The notes: generated from the letters alone by a model not told the origin. Positions 1 through 8,050 are shown, counted from the stretch's first letter. The stretch is DNA of 9,860 nucleotides from Brachybacterium sp. (GCA_027322375.1 DAHVRS010000519.1:1-9860), one strand, 5' to 3'. A program made the numbers and translations.

Positions 1-345
1 CACCTCGTGCCCGGTGAACAGGCGCAGCGAGTTCTCCAGCGCCACGAACTCGTAGAAGCGGTGCAGGCCGTGCCGCACCCGCTCTGCGGTGGTCCCGCCG
101 TGCTCTCCGATCTGCCGGACCTCCTCGATCATCGCCTCGGCGATGATGTCGAGCACCTCGAGGTACAGCTCTTCCTTCGAGGTGAAGTGCTGGTAGAGGA
201 CGGGCTTGGTGACCCCGGCCGCCGCGGCGATGTCATCCATCGACGTCGCCTGGAAGCCCTTGCGGGTGAACACGCGCGTGGCGAGCTCGAGCAGCTGGGC
301 GCGGCGCTGTGCACGGGGCATCCGGGCCGGCGGCGAGGTGGTCAT
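1..345 (-). CDS. TetR-family transcriptional regulator (C-terminus beyond window)
   Basis: This is a DNA-binding repressor of the TetR family. The 115 residues in the window hold the whole N-terminal helix-turn-helix domain (about residues 12-60). A first helix (RRAQLLELATRVFTRKGF) is followed by the recognition region TSMDDIAAAAGVTKPVLYQH and then FTSKEELY, the classic TetR_N pattern. The start is the ATG at 343-345: a GGAG (complement of 355-358) lies nine bases upstream, and the helix-turn-helix needs most of the residues from there on. A second ATG at residue 9 is possible. The ligand-binding domain lies past the left edge, so the inducer cannot be guessed. The gene is divergent from adnA across 132 bases and may autoregulate, or regulate adnA, from that gap; this is inference. 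From memory, mycobacteria have a similar TetR gene (Rv3208) a few genes from adnAB, so it may be the ortholog. Family is near certain; target unknown. Confidence 0.93.
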   Translation of the reverse strand, partial: MTTSPPARMPRAQRRAQLLELATRVFTRKGFQATSMDDIAAAAGVTKPVLYQHFTSKEELYLEVLDIIAEAMIEEVRQIGEHGGTTAERVRHGLHRFYEFVALENSLRLFTGHEV

Positions 346-477
346 GGTCTTCGGCTCCGCTTCGATGGGCCGCCCGCGGGGCGGTGCTCGGGAATCGGGT
401 GATCCCGGACACTCTACCGTCGCGCGCGCCGCCGCCCTGCCCGTTCGTCCGTCCCCGCCGTGAGGTGGAATAGGGGC
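346..477. promoter_or_regulatory. Divergent intergenic region between tetR and adnA
   Basis: This 132-base gap must hold the signals for both divergent genes. For tetR, the minus strand reads TAGAGT at 416-411, a plausible -10 element that would give a leader of about 60 bases; no good -35 is visible. On the plus strand TACCGT (415-420) overlaps it and could be a -10 for adnA. Just left of these, CGGG-TGAT-CCCG (396-407) is a small inverted repeat inside an imperfect larger one (GGGAATC at 390-396 against GATCCC at 401-406). Its place beside the tetR -10 would suit an operator, but the arms are only four bases, common by chance at this GC content. A ribosome-binding site for adnA, GAGGTG, is at 462-467. 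Confidence 0.4.
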
Positions 478-3400
478 ATGCGGAGGACAGGTGCGATCAC
501 GGAGGCGGGCATCCGCCTGCTCCCACCCGACCTCGACGCCCTGCCCGCGGTCCTGGCGAGGGAGCAGCTCGAGGACGCCCAGCGCGAGGCGCTGGACCTG
601 CTCGAGGCGGGCACCGACGTGATCGTCCATGCGGGACCGGGCGGTGGCCGCACCGCCCTCGCCCTCGCCGCGGCGGCGCGGGGCGGGGAGGGGACGCTGC
701 TGCTGGCCCCGCGGCGCCTCGCCGCCGGGAGGCTCCGGGACGTGCTCGCCGTGCACGGCGCCGGGGCGGTGCGGTCCATGACCCCGCCCGCTCTTGCCCA
801 CGCGATCGTGCGCGAGGACGCGCTGCGGCGTGGCCTCGGCGAGCCGACGCTCGTCACCGGCGCGGAGCAGGATGCGCTACTCGCCGCGCTGATCGCCGAG
901 CGGGAGGACTGGCATCTGCGCACCGATCCCGGCGCCCGGGCCCTGCCCGGCTTCCGCACCGAGCTGCGCGATCTGCTCACCCGCGCGACCGAGCTCGGGA
1001 TCAGTCCTGCCCGTCTCGCGGAGCTCGGCCGGGAGCAGGGCCGGCCTGCCTGGCAGGACGCCGCGGCGCTGCTGCGGGACTACCTCGGGGTGCTGGACCT
1101 CGAAGCCTCTGCGGCGCTGGATGCCGGGCCCCGCCTAGATACGGGTGCCGTGCTGCGCCGCGCCGTGCACCTCCTGGGCGACCCCTCCCGGCCCGCGCCC
1201 TTCACCCGGGTGGTGGTCGATGACGTGCAGGACCTCACCCCGGCCGGGATCGACCTCGTCGCCGCGCTCGCTGCCGCCGGGGCACGGGTGCTCGCCCTTG
1301 CCGGCCCCGACGGCGCGGTGGAGACCTTCCGCGGGGCGCTGCCCGACGCCGCGGACCGCCTGCGCGCCCAGCTGCCCCGTCCGGCCGCGGAGGTGCTTCT
1401 GCCCGGCGCGCACGGCCGGGAGCAGGCGCTCGTGGACGTGGTCGATGCGCTGCGCGGACGGCTCCCGCTCGCCGGCGCCCCCACCGCCTCCCGCCGGCCC
1501 CGGCGCGTCGAGGCTTCCCCCGACGAGTCCGAGACAGCGGCAGGCCTCATGGTCCTGCGCGCCGCGGACCCGCTGGACGAGGCGCGACTGATCGGCTCCG
1601 CCCTGCGCGACCTCCACCACCGCGAGGGGATCGAGTACGACGACATGGCCGTGGTCTGCCGCTCCGGCGCCGCCGCACAGGACGTCGCGGACCTGCTGGC
1701 CCGCACAGGCCTGCCCGTGCGCGCGGCCCGTCGGGCGCAGCCGCTGCGCGAGGTGCCCGCGATCGCGGACCTCCTGCGGATCCTCGAGATCGGCCTCGCC
1801 CCGGAGGGGACTGCCCTGGACGCCCGCACCGCCACAGAGCTCCTGCGAGGTCCCTTCGGTGACGCAGACACCCTGCGTCTGCGCCGCATCCGCCGGCTCC
1901 TGCTCACCGCCCATCGCGCCCGCCGCAGCGAGGGGGCCGGTGGCAGCGAGGAGACCGCCCCCGAGGACCGCGACGAGGAGGACAGCGTCTCCAGCGAGCA
2001 GCTCCTCGCCCGCGCCCTCGTCGAGGACGATGTGCCGGGCCTGCCCGCCCCGGATGCCCACGACCGCGCCGCCGCCCCTGTCCACCGCGTGCGCGGCATG
2101 ATCCGTGCCGTGCGCCAGCACCGCGAGGAGGACGCCCAGCAGGTGCTCTGGCACGCCTGGGACGCTTCCGGCCTCGCCGGAGGCTGGCGCCGCGCCGCGC
2201 TCGGTGCCGCCGGGGACGTGGACGGGGCCCGTGCCCGTCTCGCCGCCTCCCGCCTGGACGCGCTGCTGGCCCTGTTCGCCGCCGCGGAGCGCCTCACTGA
2301 CCGTCGTCCCGGCGCGGGGGCGCTGGATCTCGTCGAGCAGATCCGGGCCCAGGCCGTCGTCGAGGACACCCTCGCCCCGGCCGCCGCCGCCCGCGGCCGC
2401 CTCGCCGTGCTCACCCCCGCCCAGCTCGCCGGTGAGCAGCGCGACACCGTGGTCCTCGCCCGCGTGCAGGAGGGGGCCTGGCCGGACCTGCGCTTGCGCT
2501 CCACCCTCTTCGGCGCCGCAGAGCTGTCCCTGCGCGCCACCGCCCGGCCCGGCGCCGAGCTGCCCGCGGAGCCGGAGGCGCTGCGCGCCCTGCAGCGCGA
2601 GCAGGTCCTCGCCGACGAGCTCCGCCTCGCCGTCAGCGCGCTCTCCCGTGCGGGCCGGCGCGTCCTCGTCACCGCCGTCGAGGACGAGCAGTCCGAGCCC
2701 TCCGCCCTCGTCGACGCGCTCGAGGACCTCGCCGGGGACCCGTGGGTGGACCCCGAGGCGCTGCGCCGCGACCCCGGCCCCGCCCCCGACGCCCGCCGGC
2801 TCGTCGCGGCCCTGCGCCGCCGGTTGCGGGACCCCGATCCGCAGCGGGCCCGTGACGCCGCCGCGGCCCTGGAGGCACTGGGCCGCGCGGGCGCCCCCGG
2901 CACCGACCCCGCGCACTGGTATCACCAGGCGCCGAGCTCCTCGGCGCCCCTGCACGAGGCGGGGGAGCCGATCCCGCTGTCCCCGTCGGCCCTGGAGCGC
3001 GCCGTGGACTGCCCCCAGTCCTGGCTGCTCGAGCGCGCCGGCGGCTCCCGCGCCGGCGGTGCCCCGCAGCTCATCGGCACCGCCCTGCACCACCTCGCGC
3101 AGATCCATCCCGCAGGTCCGCCCGGCGGGGAGGCAGACCTGCTCGCCGAGCTCCACACCCTGCTGCGCGCCGTCCCCGGCACCGAGACCTGGTCCGGTCG
3201 CCGCCGCGTGCGCCGCGCCGAGGACGCCGCCCGGCTGCTCGCCGCCCATCTCACCGCCGCGGGGGAGCCTCTCGCCGTCGAGGCACCCTTCGAGGTCGAG
3301 CTCGGACGAGTGCGCCTGCGCGGCAGCATCGACCGGGTCGAGGGCGATGCGACCGGGCTGCGCGTCGTGGACCTCAAGACCGGGCGCAGCGCGAAGACCG

Positions 3401-3726
3401 CCGCCCAGGCCGAGCAGGACTTGCAGCTCGCCTCCTACCAGGCCGCGATCCGCGAGGGCGCGCTCGCCGAGCTGCTCGGCGAGGACGCGCCCGAACATCT
3501 GAACGGTGCCCAGCTCGTCTATCTCGGCACCGGCGGGCGCTCCGCCGCCGTCCGCACCCAGACCGCGCTGCCCCGCGCAGAGGACCCCGCCTGGTTCGAC
3601 GAGCTCGTCCAGCAGGTCTCCACCGAGGTCTCCGGCGCCCAGGTCACCGCCCGCGTGAACTCCCACTGCACCCGCTGCGCCGTGCGCAGCAGCTGCCCCC
3701 TGCAGCCCGAAGGAGACCAGCTGTGA
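478..3726 (+). CDS. adnA: AdnA subunit of AdnAB helicase-nuclease, motor motifs degenerate
   Basis: This is the first subunit of the heterodimeric motor-nuclease that resects DNA double-strand breaks before homologous recombination. The 1082 residues comprise an N-terminal UvrD-like motor and a C-terminal RecB-like nuclease; known AdnA proteins are about 1050. The motor has altered ATP motifs. Walker A is GPGGGRT at 53-59, with Arg58 in place of the lysine. Motif II is DDVQ at 248-251. Motif III (AGPDGAVETFRGA, 275-287) lacks the usual GD and Gln. Motif V is recognisable but changed (642-658), followed by the typical VQEGAWPDL. Motif VI keeps an arginine (SRAGRR, 723-728). An acidic linker spans about 480-515. 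The nuclease looks active: GTALH with His871, GSID with Asp952, DLK at 965-967 and QLASY at 983-987. Cys845, 1064, 1067 and 1072 match an Fe-S-stabilised nuclease. The ATG at 478 is preferred to an in-frame GTG at 460 because GAGGTG (462-467) lies ten bases upstream. The name rests on gene order and on the cysteines, which AdnB lacks. Confidence 0.9.
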   Translation: MRRTGAITEAGIRLLPPDLDALPAVLAREQLEDAQREALDLLEAGTDVIVHAGPGGGRTALALAAAARGGEGTLLLAPRRLAAGRLRDVLAVHGAGAVRSMTPPALAHAIVREDALRRGLGEPTLVTGAEQDALLAALIAEREDWHLRTDPGARALPGFRTELRDLLTRATELGISPARLAELGREQGRPAWQDAAALLRDYLGVLDLEASAALDAGPRLDTGAVLRRAVHLLGDPSRPAPFTRVVVDDVQDLTPAGIDLVAALAAAGARVLALAGPDGAVETFRGALPDAADRLRAQLPRPAAEVLLPGAHGREQALVDVVDALRGRLPLAGAPTASRRPRRVEASPDESETAAGLMVLRAADPLDEARLIGSALRDLHHREGIEYDDMAVVCRSGAAAQDVADLLARTGLPVRAARRAQPLREVPAIADLLRILEIGLAPEGTALDARTATELLRGPFGDADTLRLRRIRRLLLTAHRARRSEGAGGSEETAPEDRDEEDSVSSEQLLARALVEDDVPGLPAPDAHDRAAAPVHRVRGMIRAVRQHREEDAQQVLWHAWDASGLAGGWRRAALGAAGDVDGARARLAASRLDALLALFAAAERLTDRRPGAGALDLVEQIRAQAVVEDTLAPAAAARGRLAVLTPAQLAGEQRDTVVLARVQEGAWPDLRLRSTLFGAAELSLRATARPGAELPAEPEALRALQREQVLADELRLAVSALSRAGRRVLVTAVEDEQSEPSALVDALEDLAGDPWVDPEALRRDPGPAPDARRLVAALRRRLRDPDPQRARDAAAALEALGRAGAPGTDPAHWYHQAPSSSAPLHEAGEPIPLSPSALERAVDCPQSWLLERAGGSRAGGAPQLIGTALHHLAQIHPAGPPGGEADLLAELHTLLRAVPGTETWSGRRRVRRAEDAARLLAAHLTAAGEPLAVEAPFEVELGRVRLRGSIDRVEGDATGLRVVDLKTGRSAKTAAQAEQDLQLASYQAAIREGALAELLGEDAPEHLNGAQLVYLGTGGRSAAVRTQTALPRAEDPAWFDELVQQVSTEVSGAQVTARVNSHCTRCAVRSSCPLQPEGDQL
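3711..3726 (+). promoter_or_regulatory. Ribosome-binding site and GTGA stop/start overlap coupling adnA to adnB
   Basis: AGGAGA at 3711-3716 lies six bases before the GTG start of adnB at 3723. That GTG overlaps the adnA stop TGA (3724-3726) in the four-base sequence GTGA. The strong Shine-Dalgarno match decides the adnB start, and the overlap implies translational coupling, which fits two subunits of an obligate heterodimer made in equal amounts. The Shine-Dalgarno bases also encode the last residues of AdnA. Confidence 0.85.
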
Positions 3727-6700
3727 GCACCCCCGCGACTCCCTCCCCGTCGGCCGCTGGTTCGTCGGCGCCCGCACCCATGCACTCCGCCGCCCGGCTC
3801 GCCGCCCTGCTCGAGCAGCCCCCGCCCACCGAGGAGCAGACCGCGGTGATCGAGGCGCCGCTCACGCCGATGCTCGTGGTCGCCGGGGCCGGGTCCGGCA
3901 AGACCGAGACGATGGCCTCCCGCGTGGTGTGGCTGATCGCGAACGGGATCGTCGAACCGCGCCAGGTGCTGGGCCTGACCTTCACCCGCAAGGCTGCCCA
4001 CGAGCTCGCCGAACGGATCGGGGCCCGGCTCGCCACCCTCGCCGCCGCGCTGCGCGCCGAGGGCCTGCCGCTGCCGCGCGGTCTCGAGCGCGGCGGGGAT
4101 GACCTCGTGGGCCAGCGCCCCGTGGTCCACACCTACAACGGCTTCGCCCTCGACCTCGTGCGCGAGCACGCGCTCGCCGTCGGCATCGACCCCGAGCTGA
4201 CGATGATGTCCACCTCCGCGTCCTGGCAGCTCGCCCACGAGATCGTCGAGGGCTGGGACGACTCCCTGGACCTCGACGCCTCCCCGGCAACCCTCACCGC
4301 CGCGCTGCTCTCGCTCACCTCCTCCCTCGCCGACCACCTCGTCACCCCCGAGCAGCTCGCCGAGCACCTGCGCGAGATCCGCGACCACCTCTCCGGGATC
4401 CCGCTGCAGGTCGAGGGCCGGCGACGCACCACCCCGAAGGACGTCGCGAAGGTCCTCACCGTGCTCGAGCAGCGCCTCGCCCTGGTGCCGCTGCTGCAGC
4501 GCTTCGCCGAGATCCGCACCACCGAATCGGCACTGGACTTCGCCGACCAGGTCTCCCTCGCCGCCCGCATCGCCGCAGAGGTCCCCGCCGCGTCTGCGCT
4601 CGCCCGCCGCATGCACCGCGTGGTGCTGCTGGACGAGTTCCAGGACACCTCCATCGCCCAGCTGCGCATGCTCACCGACCTCTTCGGCCCCGGCCACCCC
4701 GCCTGCGCCGTCGGCGACCCGCAGCAGGCGATCTACGGCTGGCGCGGCGCCTCGGCCGCCTCCCTCGCCGGCTTCGCCGACGCCTTCGCGACCGAGGAGC
4801 AGCCCGTCCTGCAGCGCACCCTGTCCACCTCCTGGCGCAACGACGAGGCCGTCCTCGCCGTCGCGAACCGGCTCGCCGGCCCGCTGCGCAGCGCCGGCGG
4901 CGGCGTCGGGATCCCCGAGCTGCAACCCCGCCCCGGCGCCGGCGAAGGCGCCTGCGAGATCATCGAAGCGGCCGACGAGCGCACCGAGGCGACCGCGATC
5001 GCGCAGTGGATCCTCGCCCGCCGCGCCGAGGACCCGGACGACGCCCCGCCCGCCTCCGCCGCCGTGCTCGTCCGCGCCCGCCGCCAGATCCCGGCGCTCG
5101 TCGACGGGCTCGAAGCCGCGGGACTGCCCACCGAGGTGGTGGGCCTCGGCGGACTCCTGCACAGGCCCGAGGTCGCCGATGTGCGCGCCGTCCTCGAATG
5201 CGCCTACGACCCCGGCCGCGGCGACGCGCTCATGCGCCTGCTCACCGGGCCGCGGGTGCGGCTCGGGGCGCGGGACCTCGCGGTCCTGGGCCGCTGGCGG
5301 GACCGACTCGGCGCCCGCTCACGCGGGGAGGGCCCCGGCGGGGCCGACGAGGCCGAAGCCGTCTCTCTCGTCGACGCGGTCGACGACCTGCCGCCCGAGG
5401 ACTGGACCGACCCCTCGGGCCGTTCCCTGAGTGCGACCGGACGTGTCCGCCTGCTGCAGGTCCAGCAGATCCTGCGCGAGATGCGCCGCCTGCTCCCGCT
5501 GCCGCTGCCTGACCTGGTCACCGCCGCGACGCGCCTGCTCGACGTGGACCTCACGCTGCTGGAGGCCGAGCCCGGCTCCCGCGCCCTCGCCGACCTCGAA
5601 GCCTTCCGCGACCACGCCGCCGCCTTCGACCGCACCGCGCGCCGCGGCGGGCTCGGCGCCTATCTCGACCTGCTCGAGATCAGCGAGGACGAGGAAGCGG
5701 GGCTCGCCGTCACCGCCGCTCCCGGTGCCGCCGCGGAGGAGGGCGCGGTCACGATCGTCACCATGCACTCCGCCAAGGGACTCGAATGGGACCTCGTCGC
5801 CGTCGCCGGACTCACCGAGGGCACCGTCCCCTCCTACGACCTCCGCCGCGCGAAGACCGACGAGACCGGGCGGGTGCGAGTCCCCGCCGACGGCTGGCTC
5901 GGCAAGCTCGCCACCGCCTCCGTCCCCACCGCGCTGCGCGGCGACGCGGACACCCTGCCCGAGCTCGCCTGGGCCGAGGCCGACACCCAGGTCGACGCCG
6001 AAGCGCTCATCCAGGACTACCGCTTCGCGCAGGGCGAGGAGGCGCTCGCCGAAGACCGCCGCCTCATGTATGTCGCCGTCACCCGCGCCAAGCGCCGCCT
6101 GCTGCTCACCTCCGCCGCCTGGCGCGGGGGGCTCACCAGCGCCCGGCCCCGCTCCCGCTACCTCAGCGAGGTGCGGGACCTCGTGCCCGAGGCGTTCCGC
6201 AGTGCGGAGGAGGTGCCGGAGACGAACCCGCTGGAGAGCCGACGGGAGCAGGCGCAGTGGCCGCCCGCCCCCGGCGAGGCGGAGCAGGCGCGCGAGCGCG
6301 CCGCCGCGCTCCTCGCCGAGGTCGCCGAGGCCGAGGCGGAGGTCGCGGATCCCGAGCTCGCCGAGCTCGTGCGCCGCGCCGTCGCGGACCTCGCCCAGCA
6401 GGCGGCCGCGCCCGTCGTGCACTCCCCGCCGCGGCTGTCCGCGAGCCAGGTCGTCGCCCAGGCACAGGACCCGCAGTCCGCGGCCGTGGATCTGCTGCGC
6501 CCGCTGCCGCGCCGCCCCTCCGCCGCGGCCGCCCGCGGCACCGCCTTCCACGCCTGGCTCGAGTCCCGCTTCGGCGGCGCCGCGCTGCTGGACCTCGAGG
6601 ACGTGCTCGATGAGCGCGAGTTCGAGTCCGATGAGGCGCAGCGCGTCGACTCGCTCGCCCTGCGCGAGAAGTTCCTCGCCTCCGAATGGGCCGGCCGCAC

Positions 6701-7049
6701 CCCGCTCGAGGTCGAGCACCCCGTCCACACCCGCGTGGGCGGCGTCGCGGTGCGTGGCATCATCGACGCGGTCTTCGCCGACCCGGAGGGCAGCGATGGC
6801 AGCGAGGGAGTGGTGATCGTGGACTGGAAGACCGGCCACGTGCCCCGGCCCGCACAGCTGCGCGCCCGCGCCCTGCAGCTGTCCCTCTACCGCCTGGCCT
6901 GGCATGAGGTGACCGGGCTGCCGCTTTCGCGGATCCGCACCGCCTTCCACTTCGTGGCCGACGGGGTCACGCACGAGGTCACCCGCCATCCCTCCCGGGA
7001 GCGGATCGCGCAGATGCTCGCGGGCGAGCAGGCGCCCGACCGGCCCTGA
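3723..7049 (+). CDS. adnB: AdnB subunit of AdnAB helicase-nuclease
   Basis: This is the second AdnAB subunit, known in mycobacteria as the dominant 3'-to-5' translocating motor of the complex. The 1108 residues match the usual length of about 1100. Every SF1A helicase motif is canonical: TEEQ at 36-39 (Q motif), GAGSGKT at 55-61 (Walker A), TFTRKAAHEL at 86-95 (Ia), LLDEFQDTS at 302-310 (II), GDPQQAIYGWRGA at 331-343 (III), TSWRN at 369-373 (IV), VTMHSAKGLEWDLV at 679-692 (V) and YVAVTRAKRR at 783-792 (VI). An Ala/Glu-rich, probably helical linker (about 850-895) joins the motor to the nuclease. The nuclease has GTAFH with His943, GIID with Asp1015, DWK at 1034-1036 and QLSLY at 1052-1056. 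Its C-terminus has no cysteine cluster, unlike AdnA. The first 20 or so residues are a Ser/Pro/Ala-rich tail, so the ATG at 3780 is a conceivable but less likely start. The gene ends 17 bases before the convergent phosphotransferase. Confidence 0.95.
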   Translation: MSTPATPSPSAAGSSAPAPMHSAARLAALLEQPPPTEEQTAVIEAPLTPMLVVAGAGSGKTETMASRVVWLIANGIVEPRQVLGLTFTRKAAHELAERIGARLATLAAALRAEGLPLPRGLERGGDDLVGQRPVVHTYNGFALDLVREHALAVGIDPELTMMSTSASWQLAHEIVEGWDDSLDLDASPATLTAALLSLTSSLADHLVTPEQLAEHLREIRDHLSGIPLQVEGRRRTTPKDVAKVLTVLEQRLALVPLLQRFAEIRTTESALDFADQVSLAARIAAEVPAASALARRMHRVVLLDEFQDTSIAQLRMLTDLFGPGHPACAVGDPQQAIYGWRGASAASLAGFADAFATEEQPVLQRTLSTSWRNDEAVLAVANRLAGPLRSAGGGVGIPELQPRPGAGEGACEIIEAADERTEATAIAQWILARRAEDPDDAPPASAAVLVRARRQIPALVDGLEAAGLPTEVVGLGGLLHRPEVADVRAVLECAYDPGRGDALMRLLTGPRVRLGARDLAVLGRWRDRLGARSRGEGPGGADEAEAVSLVDAVDDLPPEDWTDPSGRSLSATGRVRLLQVQQILREMRRLLPLPLPDLVTAATRLLDVDLTLLEAEPGSRALADLEAFRDHAAAFDRTARRGGLGAYLDLLEISEDEEAGLAVTAAPGAAAEEGAVTIVTMHSAKGLEWDLVAVAGLTEGTVPSYDLRRAKTDETGRVRVPADGWLGKLATASVPTALRGDADTLPELAWAEADTQVDAEALIQDYRFAQGEEALAEDRRLMYVAVTRAKRRLLLTSAAWRGGLTSARPRSRYLSEVRDLVPEAFRSAEEVPETNPLESRREQAQWPPAPGEAEQARERAAALLAEVAEAEAEVADPELAELVRRAVADLAQQAAAPVVHSPPRLSASQVVAQAQDPQSAAVDLLRPLPRRPSAAAARGTAFHAWLESRFGGAALLDLEDVLDEREFESDEAQRVDSLALREKFLASEWAGRTPLEVEHPVHTRVGGVAVRGIIDAVFADPEGSDGSEGVVIVDWKTGHVPRPAQLRARALQLSLYRLAWHEVTGLPLSRIRTAFHFVADGVTHEVTRHPSRERIAQMLAGEQAPDRP

Positions 7050-7070
7050 GTATTACTCCGTGAGGCTCAG
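7046..7070. terminator. Possible weak hairpin in the convergent adnB/phosphotransferase junction
   Basis: The two convergent stop codons (TGA at 7047-7049, and the complement of 7067-7069) are only 17 bases apart. CTGAG at 7046-7050 and CTCAG at 7066-7070 form a five-base inverted repeat over a 15-base loop, and each arm includes one of the stop codons. Inside it GAGTA-T-TACTC (7048-7058) is a second small palindrome and one of the few AT-rich spots in the window. There is no U-tract on either strand, so this is not a standard intrinsic terminator. The transcripts probably overlap here, or end by another mechanism. Confidence 0.2.
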
Positions 7071-8050
7071 ACCGCGCCGTCAGTGCGGGCGGCGCCGTCC
7101 TCGTGAGCGCTCATCTCCTCATAGGCCCGCTCGGCCTCCTCGCGCGCGATCTGCGCGAGATCTGCGTCGAGGTCGGCGATCATCGCCTTCGCGTCGGCGA
7201 TGATCTCCTCGTCCTCGACCTCGAGGCCGTGGGAGAGCCACTCCGCGACCGCGAACTCGCCGATCGCCTGGGCACGCTCCACCAGCCGCGGATGCGGCGA
7301 GGTGGGCAGCTCCTCGCAGTAGGCGGCGTAGAGGTCGTCGAACCGCTCGGGATCCAGCGAGGAGATCAGCCAGGCGAGGTCCGAGGCGGCGTCGGCGACC
7401 CGCGAGGAGGACCAGTCGCGCACGGCGCTGACCCGGTGCCCGGCCAGGAACAGGCTCTCCTCGGAGAGGTCCCCGTGGATGAACTGCGGGGTCATGTCCC
7501 ACAGCTCGGAGTCCGCGAGCAGGCCCTGCCAGCGCTGCGCGACCGCCGCCGGCAGATGCCCGCCCGCAGCGACGGACTCGACGAGCTCACGGTGCCGGGC
7601 GTGCATCGCCTCGGAGGTGAAGGATTCGACCCCGGCGGCCTCGGCCGCGTAGCGGGGGACGGTGTGGATGCGGGCGAGGACCTGGCCCAGGGAACGGGCC
7701 AGCTCGGCGCTCGCAGCGAGGTCATCGAGCATGAGCGGCCGGCCGGCCGGTGCTTCCGTCACCGTGCAGCGCCCGCCCTCGGAGAGCTTCACGAAGCCCA
7801 GCACGGGAGGGACCACGGCGCGCAGCGGGGTGCCTGTGAGCGCATCGGCGACCTTGAGATCGCGTTCGAGGCGGATGCCCGCGGCGGTCGAGGCGGGGGA
7901 CTGGACCGTGACCCGGCGGCCGTCCTCTCCCACCACACCGGCGACGTCGAGATCCTCGGCGGGGACGGCGATCGGGGTGGTCCGCACCGGGACGAGCCCG
8001 GGGACCGCCGCCGCGGCGAGAGCAGCCAGGGAGTACGAGTTGCGATGCAC
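7067..8050 (-). CDS. APH/choline-kinase-fold phosphotransferase, unknown substrate
   Basis: This protein of 327 residues has the aminoglycoside-phosphotransferase/protein-kinase-like fold, whose members transfer the ATP gamma-phosphate to small molecules such as antibiotics or sugars. The evidence is the catalytic loop FIHGDLSEESLF (190-201; Asp194 as the base) and the following metal-binding segment VRDWSSSRVADAASDLAWL (Asp212), in the family order and spacing. EAPAGRPL (99-106) fits the hinge region. The asparagine normally five residues after Asp194 is Ser199. I cannot identify the N-lobe lysine with confidence. The C-terminus (about 281-315) is a charged, probably helical tail. The start chosen is the GTG at 8048-8050. 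The frame stays open to 8158, but that extension is Arg/Gly-rich, overlaps nudC, and lies beyond a well-placed -10 element. It is an isolated gene, convergent with adnB and divergent from nudC. There is no sign that it is an acquired resistance gene, since its composition matches its neighbours. Fold is confident; substrate unknown. Confidence 0.85.
   Translation of the reverse strand: MHRNSYSLAALAAAAVPGLVPVRTTPIAVPAEDLDVAGVVGEDGRRVTVQSPASTAAGIRLERDLKVADALTGTPLRAVVPPVLGFVKLSEGGRCTVTEAPAGRPLMLDDLAASAELARSLGQVLARIHTVPRYAAEAAGVESFTSEAMHARHRELVESVAAGGHLPAAVAQRWQGLLADSELWDMTPQFIHGDLSEESLFLAGHRVSAVRDWSSSRVADAASDLAWLISSLDPERFDDLYAAYCEELPTSPHPRLVERAQAIGEFAVAEWLSHGLEVEDEEIIADAKAMIADLDADLAQIAREEAERAYEEMSAHEDGAARTDGAV

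Noticed and set aside
460..477. In-frame GTG start for adnA at 460
   Set aside because: Using it would put the good GAGGTG ribosome-binding site inside the gene and leave no site upstream of the GTG; the ATG at 478 is better.
1135..3777. Very long open frame (880 codons) antisense to adnA
   Set aside because: It is Gly/Arg/Ala-rich with no recognisable motif. In DNA of about 75% G+C stops are rare, so antisense frames stay open over real genes; the sense frame has full AdnA domains.
3519..5162. 547-codon open frame antisense to adnB
   Set aside because: It has the same low-complexity composition and lies opposite perfectly conserved helicase motifs.
5319..6989. 556-codon open frame antisense to adnB
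   Set aside because: It is a GC-driven shadow of the motor and nuclease coding frame, with no family signature.
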